Below are positions 1-5,750 of a DNA stretch of 12,459 nucleotides, one piece after another. A program made the translations under genes and the position numbers. The stretch is from positions 1 through 12,459 of the forward strand of contig JAPHSC010000073.1 in assembly GCA_026193125.1 (NCBI GenBank), in the 5' to 3' direction. Below the pieces are notes generated by a model. It worked only from the letters and a program-made list of their open reading frames with translations. It did no database searches and was not told where the DNA came from. Within the stretch, counting starts at the first letter, position 1; every line of letters starts with the position of its first letter. The DNA comes from Gammaproteobacteria bacterium (GTDB taxonomy: Bacteria; Pseudomonadota; Gammaproteobacteria; Steroidobacterales; BM003).

Positions 1-1619
1 CGGCGGCCATTCTCGCGAAAGTCCTTGGCCATCAGGCGCCAGGATCCTGTGGGATCACCCTTGGCAGTATCCAGTCCCAGGGCCAACACCAGGAACTGGG
101 GCTGGAACTTGCGAGCTCGCTCCAGCGCCTGGTCCAGGGTCTTGCGATAGCGCTCCTCGTCGATGTTCTCGGGAAGCGGCAGGTTAAGGTTGTAGCCTTT
201 CCCATCGCCTTCGCCCTTCTCGTCCTCAAAACCCGAGAAATACGGATAGGTGTAACGGGGATGTCCGTGAATAGAAATGGTAAAGACGTCCTTGCGCCGG
301 TAAAAAATGTCCTGCGCGCCGTTACCGTGGTGGTAATCAATGTCCAGCAGGACCACCTTGCCGTGCTGGCTGAGATGATTGGCGGCGATGGCTGCCGAGT
401 TGAAGTAGCAGAAGCCCCCGAACGCTTCGTGTTCGGCGTGGTGCCCGGGAGGCCGGACCAGCGCATAGGCAGCACGGTTTCCATCCAGCAGGCATTCCGC
501 TCCGGTCATGGCGCAGTCCACCGAGCGCCGGGCAGCCTTGTAGGCATTGCCGTTCAGCGGGGTGAACGTGTCGATGCAATAGTAGCCGGCCCGCAGGGGG
601 TAGTCCTTGGGCGGCCTGGCCCGGTTCCTCACCGGGAAGACATAGGGATACACGGACTTGCCGGCGGGCACGTTGGCGCAGGCCTTCTTCAGGAATTCCA
701 CGAACTCCTTGTCGTGTACCTGCTCGATGACGGAAGTACCAAACTGTTTTGGCGATATGCGCTCGAACAGCTCGGTGCGATCCAGTTCCTTGATGATCGA
801 TGCGATTCTTACTGGCGCCTCGACATAGCCTCGTTCTTTGACATGATGAATAGAGTGCTTGTCATTCACGATCAGGGCGATTTTGCGTTGTTTTGGCTTG
901 GTCTCTTGCATCGCCTCGATGTGCTTGATGTATTTGGGTTCCCGCAAGCGAATGGGATCGTCACTCACCGACTCCACGACCATGTCTATGTAACCAGGCG
1001 GGCAGACACTGCCGTACTTGCGTTCAATGCAGGCTCGAATGATCGCTCGCGCCTGGTCCCGACCCAGGGGTTTGTCTTCGCGGCCCAGGTAGTCAAGCAC
1101 CAGGTAAGGTGGATCGGTGTCGCCCTCACGCAGCGGCGTCTCGTAGACGGTATTCATGATCGGTCGGGCACCGAAGCGTTCGTAAAATCGAAGGCGGGCC
1201 ACATTCTGCTTGCGTATGGCGGGATCGGGGGACAATGCCGGATCATCCGGCAGGCATTCCATGAATATGCCTACCACGCCAAGCTGAAATGCTTCCTCGC
1301 GTACCCGTTCGTACAGGGCGCCACCGATGCCGCCACCGGTTTCCCCCCGACCGGCGCAGATATAGTCCAGGTAACAGAACTCCAGGTCGGGCGCGTGCAG
1401 TAACATCGCGAAGCCACGCACCGTCGCATCGCTGCCCTCGGCCACCAGCAGGATAGAGCGAAATCGATACTTCACCGGATTGGCCAGTTGCGACGGCAGT
1501 TTTGCGATGTCTTTCTCAGACAGGGCGTTGAACTGCACCCGCAGCATAGCCTGCACCTGGCTTAACAGCTGCCGGTTGGTCGGGGTGGTGACATCGAACA
1601 CTTTGTGTATGCGAAACAT
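1..1619 (-). CDS. GNAT acetyltransferase fused to class II-type histone deacetylase / acetylpolyamine amidohydrolase (C-terminus cut by window edge)
   Basis: I translated 539 codons from the ATG at 1619 without meeting a stop; the 3' end is outside the window. Residues about 50-180 look like a GNAT domain, with the acetyl-CoA loop RGETGGGIGG at 91-100 and the late motif ARLRFYERFGARP at 141-153. A linker (about 180-245) leads to a zinc-dependent deacetylase domain from about residue 245. This has RPPGHHAEHEAFGGFCYFN at 389-407 (tandem catalytic His393/His394), LDIDYHHGNG at 425-434 (zinc ligands Asp428 and His430) and GLDTAKGDP at 515-523 (third ligand Asp517). The catalytic Tyr region is beyond the edge. 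The family removes acetyl groups from lysine or polyamine amines; the true substrate is unknown. The start lies two bases after the stop of ATP-grasp gene B (TAACAATG), so translation is probably coupled. The Shine-Dalgarno is weak. Both domains are clearly recognisable; their joint function is inferred. Confidence 0.93.
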   Translation of the reverse strand, partial: MFRIHKVFDVTTPTNRQLLSQVQAMLRVQFNALSEKDIAKLPSQLANPVKYRFRSILLVAEGSDATVRGFAMLLHAPDLEFCYLDYICAGRGETGGGIGGALYERVREEAFQLGVVGIFMECLPDDPALSPDPAIRKQNVARLRFYERFGARPIMNTVYETPLREGDTDPPYLVLDYLGREDKPLGRDQARAIIRACIERKYGSVCPPGYIDMVVESVSDDPIRLREPKYIKHIEAMQETKPKQRKIALIVNDKHSIHHVKERGYVEAPVRIASIIKELDRTELFERISPKQFGTSVIEQVHDKEFVEFLKKACANVPAGKSVYPYVFPVRNRARPPKDYPLRAGYYCIDTFTPLNGNAYKAARRSVDCAMTGAECLLDGNRAAYALVRPPGHHAEHEAFGGFCYFNSAAIAANHLSQHGKVVLLDIDYHHGNGAQDIFYRRKDVFTISIHGHPRYTYPYFSGFEDEKGEGDGKGYNLNLPLPENIDEERYRKTLDQALERARKFQPQFLVLALGLDTAKGDPTGSWRLMAKDFRENGR

Positions 1620-1621
1620 TG

Positions 1622-2674
1622 TTAGCGGCCGCCTGTACGGGAAATAAGGTCCTGGCGCTCGGCCGATCTTGGCGTGATCATCGCCGGTGTCAGGGCCGAC
1701 TGCATGATGTGTCCAATCAATTCCAGGTAGGAGATCCCCCCCTCCGCCGCGGCAGCGGTAAATCCGGCATCGCGTGACAGGCAGGGATTGGCGTTGATTT
1801 CCAGGACATACGGTCGGCCGGAGGAATCCAGGCGTATGTCCACACGCGCGTAACCCTCAAGACCGAAGACAGCCCAGCATTTTTGCACCAGTGCCTCGAG
1901 TCTGTCTCGTTCAGGATGCGGCAGGCTTGGAAAGCCTCGCCGGGTTGCATTATATTCGGGCGCCTGCTCGTCCCACTTGGCTGCATAGCCTACGATTTTC
2001 GGCTTGTTCCGGGGATAATCCACAAAGGTGATTTCTGCGATGGGTAGTACACGGGGCTGGCCGTCGAGATCCAGGATCGAGATATTGAATTCCCGTCCGC
2101 CGACAAACTCCTCGGCAAACCATTCACCACCATAGCGGGCCTGGCTTTGCGCCATACGCGAGCGAGCGTTGTCGGTGCCACGAACAACACAACCATCGTC
2201 CATGCCAAAGGAAGCATGCTCCCAGAGCGACTTGACTATCCAGGTTCTGTGATCATCTTCATCGGTGTGCGGATCACCGTCCATGTCCAGGGATACCGGT
2301 GTGGAAATTCCGTTGAGCCGCATCCAGTGCTTGGCGAGCTGCTTCTGCGAACTCAGGTACATCGCATCACTGTTGCAGCCGGTATAGTCCAGCTGTGCTA
2401 CGTCCAACAGGCTGGGAATGAAGTGCAGCATGCGACCGTCGCCCCCCAACGACTCGACCAGGTTAAACACGCAGGCGGGGTTGCAGTCCTTTATTGCCGC
2501 CAGGGTGCTGCCCAGGTCCAGGCCGGTCGCCTGCCGCTGGACTTGCCAGCCCAGGGCACTCAAGGCGTCGGATACCTGCTCGACCTCGACCAGGGTGTCG
2601 AGCTCATCCGGACGCGCTCCGGCACCTATGCCTTCATGCAATACCAGAACAGACTTGGATGACTGCTTGCCCAT
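1622..2674 (-). CDS. ATP-grasp ligase B, D-Ala-D-Ala-ligase-like
   Basis: This 350-residue protein has the layout of D-alanine-D-alanine ligase-like ATP-grasp enzymes, which join a carboxylate to an amine through an acyl-phosphate. Visible motifs are VFNLVES (69-75) in the N-terminal domain, WIVKSLWEHASFG (145-157, nucleotide-binding Lys148), WFAEEFVGGREFN (185-197, adenine-side Glu), YARVDIRLD (275-283) and the Mg site LEINANP (291-297, Glu292 and Asn294). The tail LSRDAGFTAAAAEGGISYLELI is typical of a Ddl-like subgroup distinct from true Ddl. I chose the ATG at 2674 because an AGG lies about 8 bases upstream; an in-frame TTG at 2680 has no spaced ribosome site and would add only two residues. 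It follows ligase A after 7 bases and precedes the GNAT-deacetylase gene by 2. No cell-wall genes are nearby, so a role in peptidoglycan is not supported. The substrate is unknown. Confidence 0.92.
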   Translation of the reverse strand: MGKQSSKSVLVLHEGIGAGARPDELDTLVEVEQVSDALSALGWQVQRQATGLDLGSTLAAIKDCNPACVFNLVESLGGDGRMLHFIPSLLDVAQLDYTGCNSDAMYLSSQKQLAKHWMRLNGISTPVSLDMDGDPHTDEDDHRTWIVKSLWEHASFGMDDGCVVRGTDNARSRMAQSQARYGGEWFAEEFVGGREFNISILDLDGQPRVLPIAEITFVDYPRNKPKIVGYAAKWDEQAPEYNATRRGFPSLPHPERDRLEALVQKCWAVFGLEGYARVDIRLDSSGRPYVLEINANPCLSRDAGFTAAAAEGGISYLELIGHIMQSALTPAMITPRSAERQDLISRTGGR

Positions 2675-2681
2675 GTCCAAC

Positions 2682-3707
2682 CTAGGCGGCTTGCCTGGAA
2701 GCGCTTGTAGCCTGCTCGGAAATACGCTTCTCCGCCGACTCCATGATCATTCCCAGCATGCGCGCATAGGGGATGTTCGCCATGGCTGCCATCATGGGCA
2801 AGTCGGAGCGCTGCGGATGCATCCCGGCCAGCGGATTTACCTCGATAAATCCCGGTTTCCCGTTCTCGTCGAGACGTACATCTATGCGACCACCATCGCG
2901 GCAGCCCAGGGCTCGCCAGGCTTGTAGCGAAAGGGCTTCGACCGCGCTGCGCAACTCCCCCGCCGGAAGCAGGCTGTAATGTACTAATTCCTCCCAATTT
3001 GCCTTGTTGTGATAGGAATAGGCCTCGGAATGTGGGCCCTTGCTGAGCTGTATTTCCATGGTCGCCAGGGCGACGGCATCCTCGCCGGTGCCAACGATGC
3101 CAACCGTAAATTCCCGCCCGGGCAGAAAACGCTCTACCAGGACAGGTTGCCCGTGCTGGGCCAGCAGGTCCCGGCATACCTCTTCAAGCTGGGTTGCATC
3201 GTTGATCTTGGAGCGCGCGCTGATGCCCTTGCTGGTGCCCTCGGCAATCGGCTTGGCAAACAACGGGAACGTCATCCTGATCTCTTCGGCATCGGCGATC
3301 TGATTCACCACAGCGTAATCCGGCGTGGCGACACCCGCCGCGCGTACAACATCCTTGGTCATGCCCTTGTGCAGCGTTACCGCGCAGGCGACCGTATCCG
3401 AGAATACGTAGGGAATCTGGTAGGCATCCAGCAGTCCAGGAACCTGCGCTTCTCGACCTATCCCGTGCATCCCCTCGCAAATATTGAAAACCAGGTCCCA
3501 GCGGTCGCCGTTGTGCAGCCGGCTGACCAATTGCTTGATGTTACCAATACGATCAGTTTGGTATCCCAGGGAACGCAGCGCTTCATCGATACTGTCAATG
3601 GTGTCGGCGCGGTCGAATTCGGCGGCTTCGATCTCGCTATACCCCGCGGCCAGGTAGGTGTCCTTCAGGTCAAAAGTCAGGCCAATAAGTCGGTTGTTAT
3701 TGTTCAC
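2682..3707 (-). CDS. ATP-grasp ligase A, D-Ala-D-Ala-ligase-like
   Basis: A 341-residue Ddl-like ATP-grasp protein. In order it has LVFNICEGMHG (72-82), GLLDAYQIPYVFSD (91-104), the lysine-containing strand FPLFAKPIAEGTSKGIS (147-163, Lys152), VLVERFLPGREFTVG (189-203), IDVRLDENG (275-283) and the metal site FIEVNPLAGMHPQRSDLP (287-304, Glu289 and Asn291). These follow D-Ala-D-Ala ligase closely, but MHPQRSDLP replaces the usual Ddl ending, so a different substrate is likely. The GTG at 3707 is preferred because GGGAG sits about 7 bases upstream. An in-frame ATG at 3737 has no recognisable ribosome site and would add ten residues (MDRLAHGSAF) ahead of the family fold. The GTG overlaps the TGA of a possible 67-codon ORF. 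This is the first confident gene of the leftward operon read from the promoter at 3997-4024. Confidence 0.92.
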   Translation of the reverse strand: MNNNNRLIGLTFDLKDTYLAAGYSEIEAAEFDRADTIDSIDEALRSLGYQTDRIGNIKQLVSRLHNGDRWDLVFNICEGMHGIGREAQVPGLLDAYQIPYVFSDTVACAVTLHKGMTKDVVRAAGVATPDYAVVNQIADAEEIRMTFPLFAKPIAEGTSKGISARSKINDATQLEEVCRDLLAQHGQPVLVERFLPGREFTVGIVGTGEDAVALATMEIQLSKGPHSEAYSYHNKANWEELVHYSLLPAGELRSAVEALSLQAWRALGCRDGGRIDVRLDENGKPGFIEVNPLAGMHPQRSDLPMMAAMANIPYARMLGMIMESAEKRISEQATSASRQAA

Positions 3708-3907
3708 GAACGCACTCCCATGGGCAAGCCGGTCCATTGGCTGGCTTGTCCATTCAGATCAAGACTGTGAAGACGAGATGAAAGCGGGCTAGAGAGTGCA
3801 AGGCCAGGGGGCGCGGTTGCCCGAGAACCGGGAGATTGCGCCAGAAATGAACAACCAGTAGCGGCGCCTCCCGGAGGCTCCTCCACGACACCAGATATTT
3901 CAGCCAT
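3704..3907 (-). CDS. doubtful 67-residue leader ORF upstream of the ATP-grasp genes
   Basis: An open frame from an ATG at 3907, with GGGA about 7 bases upstream, to a TGA at 3704-3706 that shares four bases (GTGA) with the preferred start of ligase A. The product begins MAEISGVVEEPPGGAATGC and is rich in Ser, Gly, Pro and Leu, with one Cys. It has no transmembrane segment and no family I recognise. Position and overlap are what a translationally coupled small gene or peptide precursor would show. Against it, third-position GC (about 45% by hand count) appears lower than in the neighbouring genes, and part of the frame forms RNA hairpins (for example GCCTCCGGGAGGC). It may simply be a structured 5' leader. 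No microviridin-type TxKxPSD core is present. Confidence 0.25.
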   Translation of the reverse strand: MAEISGVVEEPPGGAATGCSFLAQSPGSRATAPPGLALSSPLSSRLHSLDLNGQASQWTGLPMGVRS

Positions 3908-3941
3908 GCGTGTTCCCTACGCAGTTGGGCGACCTGCGGCA

Positions 3942-3968
3942 GAAAAACGTCTCGGCCCTTCGAGACGT
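3942..3968 (-). terminator. terminator-like hairpin in the leader of the ATP-grasp operon (possible attenuator)
   Basis: On the minus strand ACGTCTCG and CGAGACGT form a perfect 8-bp stem around the loop AAGGGC, followed at once by TTTTTCT. That is the form of an intrinsic terminator reading leftward. It lies about 20-45 bases after the expected transcription start of the promoter at 3997-4024, and no minus-strand gene lies upstream for it to end. An attenuator or early-stop element is therefore the natural reading. Its function is inferred. Confidence 0.55.
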
Positions 3969-3996
3969 GCGGTACTTGGCCCGCTAATTGGGCGCG

Positions 3997-4024
3997 AATA
4001 TATGCGCACCTCGCCGCTTGTCAA
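3997..4024 (-). promoter_or_regulatory. sigma70-type promoter for the ATP-grasp / GNAT-deacetylase operon
   Basis: The minus strand has a perfect TTGACA (4019-4024), a 16-base spacer and TATATT (3997-4002), with AT-rich sequence upstream (acaataaacc). Transcription would start near 3990 and run leftward into the hairpin leader and ligase A. It is the best promoter match I found in the window. Confidence 0.65.
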
Positions 4025-4054
4025 TAGGTTTATTGTACAGCGAGTCCCCTGCTA

Positions 4055-4082
4055 TTGCTTGCAGGCGGCAATGGTCTATTTA
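4055..4082 (+). promoter_or_regulatory. weak candidate promoter toward the NimA-like gene
   Basis: TTGCTT (4055-4060), a 16-base spacer and TATTTA (4077-4082) resemble a sigma70 promoter facing right, back-to-back with the leftward promoter at 3997-4024. If used, the NimA-like gene would have a 5' leader of about 345 bases. The match is modest and other promoters nearer the gene cannot be excluded. Confidence 0.25.
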
Positions 4083-4432
4083 CCGCCATTTCAGGGTCGT
4101 TCGGAACCCGGTCAACAGTCCGGCCCCCAAGAACGGTTGGGGAAAGGTGCAGATTCCGGCCCTTCATGCGCTAAATGTTCACAGCCAGGTGCCCGGCGGC
4201 AAGGCCTGTCAGGGTCGGCTACCAGGGCCGCCACGGCCTGCCGGAGAAGCCGTCGAGCCGTTAGCCGGCCTGCAAGCACCCGCCTCCAGAAAAGGCGGCC
4301 TGGCTGATTGAATCGACGGGGCACCGCTCCAATCTTTCGGGACAGACTCTCGTTCCTTGCGATGTGTCCTGAAGCTCCCGCATCATGGGTGCCGTTCGAC
4401 TCGAATCAGCTTCTACCCAAGGAAGAAGGAAC
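4083..4432. other. hairpin-rich intergenic stretch upstream of the NimA-like gene
   Basis: No convincing gene was found here on either strand. Several inverted repeats are visible: CGGCTA (4216-4221) with TAGCCG (4262-4267), extendable to about 11 pairs with one mismatch and one wobble; GGCCG/CGGCC nested inside that arm (about 4226-4238); and CCGCCT (4280-4285) with AGGCGG (4293-4298) around a 7-base loop. None is followed by a clear T-run. It could be a structured 5' leader, a small RNA or simply GC-rich spacer. I do not recognise a known riboswitch, tmRNA, 6S, SRP or RNase P RNA. Confidence 0.35.
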
Positions 4433-5092
4433 ATGGGAAATCTCAAGAAGACCGTCCGCTCCAGCGTCAAGCGCATGAAAGAAAGGGGCATCTACGAGCG
4501 CGAACAGGTCAACGACATTCTGGATGCGGGCTTTGTCTGTCACGTGGCCTACAACATAGACGGGCTGCCCTACTGCACACCAACCATGTACTGGCGATCC
4601 GGTGATCACGTTTACTGGCATGGTTCCTCGGTCAGCCGGTTCCTGAAGCAGGTCTTAGATCAGCAGGTCTGCCTGACGGTGACCCACGTGGACGGTTTTG
4701 TGTTGGCCCGGTCGGCCTTTAACCACTCCATGAATTATCGTTCGGTCATGCTGTTCGGTCAGGCTGAGGAGGTGACCGGGCCGGAAAAGCTTGAGCAGTT
4801 GCGGGTCATGGTGGAACATTTATTTCCCGGTCGCTGGGATGAGCTTCGCCCCGTTACCCGGAAGGAATTGAATGCCACGACGGTGCTGCGGATGCTGATG
4901 GAAGAAGGGTCGGCCAAGGTGCGCGAGGGTGACCCTTCCGATAACAAGGAAGATTACAAGCTGCCTATCTGGGCGGGTGTGATTCCATTGGGCTTGTCGG
5001 CAGGCGGGCTGGTGTCCGATCCGGCGAATCTGCCCGGGGTGCTTGTGCCGGATCACCTGCAATCCTTTGTCTTGCCCGGGGAGCGAGACTAG
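4433..5092 (+). CDS. NimA/NimC-like flavin-binding protein (pyridoxamine 5'-phosphate oxidase-like fold)
   Basis: A 219-residue protein of the split-barrel FMN-binding family that includes the nitroimidazole-resistance proteins NimA/NimC. Characteristic stretches are ILDAGFVCHVAY (29-40), the hallmark YWHGSSVSRFLK (61-72), VDGFVLARSAFNHSMNYRS (86-104), the C-terminal FPGRWDELRPVTRKEL (131-146) and DYKLPIWAGVIPL (174-186). The length is normal for the family. The ATG at 4433 is chosen because the strong purine tract GGAAGAAGGA ends two bases before it; an in-frame ATG at 4385 lacks a ribosome site and would add 16 unrelated residues. The family binds FMN or a similar cofactor and some members reduce nitro groups, but most chromosomal members have no proven substrate, so no resistance phenotype is claimed. 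A lipoprotein gene follows after 59 bases. Confidence 0.9.
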   Translation: MGNLKKTVRSSVKRMKERGIYEREQVNDILDAGFVCHVAYNIDGLPYCTPTMYWRSGDHVYWHGSSVSRFLKQVLDQQVCLTVTHVDGFVLARSAFNHSMNYRSVMLFGQAEEVTGPEKLEQLRVMVEHLFPGRWDELRPVTRKELNATTVLRMLMEEGSAKVREGDPSDNKEDYKLPIWAGVIPLGLSAGGLVSDPANLPGVLVPDHLQSFVLPGERD

Positions 5093-5113
5093 CCGCTGCG
5101 CGCCAGGACCGAC

Positions 5114-5124
5114 TGGAGTACACT
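5114..5124 (+). promoter_or_regulatory. possible -10 region upstream of the lipoprotein gene
   Basis: TGGAGTACACT contains TACACT (4 of 6 to TATAAT) 27 bases before the lipoprotein start. The same 11-mer recurs at 10411-10421 upstream of gor. No good -35 box is seen at either site. Confidence 0.2.
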
Positions 5125-5151
5125 TGGACCGTAGATCAATCAGGGAGTCCC

Positions 5152-5721
5152 ATGCGTAACAAGTTCCTGTCAGTCATGTTATTGGTACTGGGTTTGGCGG
5201 CCTGCAGTACGGTCGACGTGCAGTCAAAAAAGGACAACAACTTCGATTTCTCGAGCCTGGAACACTTCAGCTGGTCCAGCCTCGGCTCCGACATTGATCC
5301 GGAGATTGGTCAGGGCACGGAGAATGCTGATGACATCCTGCGCCGGGAGATTACCGAGAACTTTGTGAAGCGGGGCTACCAGTTCGTGCGTCAGGAAGAG
5401 GCCGACTTCTTGCTGTCGTATCAAGTGACTATCGAAAAGCGCCTGGATGAGCGCGTGCTCGATTCTGGCGCCAACACGGGCACGGGTTGGGGCAACCAGA
5501 ACATTGATGAGATGGGGTATAACAAGAAGGCTCACTCCACCTACATCATCGAGTATGCCGAGGGATCGTTGATCATTGAGGCGCGGCAGACAGGAACCAA
5601 TTTATTGCTTTGGCGTGGAGTCGCGGTGGGCGAGGTGCACGAGGAGTATTCGGACGCACAAAGCGCGGAGCGGATGCGCAAAGCGGTTGCCAGAGTGGTC
5701 AAGAGCTTCCCTGCCCGTTAG
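5152..5721 (+). CDS. DUF4136-like outer-membrane lipoprotein
   Basis: A 189-residue protein with a classic lipoprotein signal: Arg2 and Lys4, a hydrophobic run, then the lipobox LAAC with the modified Cys at 18. Residue 19 is Ser rather than Asp, which predicts sorting to the outer membrane. The mature part has the DUF4136 pattern: an early FDFSSLEHFSW segment (31-41), a helix DILRREITENFVKRGYQ, the EEADFLLSYQV strand, and later GSLIIEARQTGTNLLLWRGVA, with a C-terminal helix ERMRKAVARVVKSFPAR. Function in the family is unknown; members are small periplasm-facing lipoproteins. AGGGAG lies about 6 bases before the ATG. The stop codon sits inside a hairpin, and the gene is convergent with the HD-domain gene, 29 bases apart. 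Confidence 0.88.
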   Translation: MRNKFLSVMLLVLGLAACSTVDVQSKKDNNFDFSSLEHFSWSSLGSDIDPEIGQGTENADDILRREITENFVKRGYQFVRQEEADFLLSYQVTIEKRLDERVLDSGANTGTGWGNQNIDEMGYNKKAHSTYIIEYAEGSLIIEARQTGTNLLLWRGVAVGEVHEEYSDAQSAERMRKAVARVVKSFPAR

Positions 5722-5750
5722 GGCAGGCTGTGCATGCCTGGACGCCAGGC
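5710..5750. terminator. two small hairpins between convergent genes
   Basis: CCTGCCC (5710-5716) and GGGCAGG (5721-5727) form a 7-bp stem with a 4-base loop that includes the lipoprotein stop codon. GCCTGG (5736-5741) and CCAGGC (5745-5750) form a second stem around ACG. The next T-run on the plus strand (5765-5771) is about 14 bases past the second stem, so neither is a textbook intrinsic terminator. Their place between converging genes suggests a role in ending transcription. Confidence 0.35.

Noticed and set aside
261..1403. Long plus-strand open frame (380 codons) opposite the GNAT-deacetylase gene
   Set aside because: The minus strand here encodes intact, recognisable domains. The plus frame shows no family motif and is an antisense shadow of a GC-rich gene.
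1622..3707. Reading the ATP-grasp pair as cell-wall D-alanine-D-alanine ligases (ddl)
   Set aside because: The omega-loop and end motifs differ from true Ddl, there are two different copies, and no mur or fts genes are nearby.
3009..3770. Plus-strand open frame (253 codons) opposite ligase A
   Set aside because: It lies fully antisense to a well-supported ATP-grasp gene, with no ribosome site or recognisable domain.
4112..4324. Minus-strand 70-codon Arg/Pro-rich frame upstream of the NimA-like gene
   Set aside because: Its composition looks like translated GC-rich spacer, and there is no convincing ribosome site or downstream partner.
4433..5092. Calling the NimA-like protein a nitroimidazole-resistance gene
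   Set aside because: Family membership is clear, but chromosomal members often have no resistance role and nothing in the context supports one.
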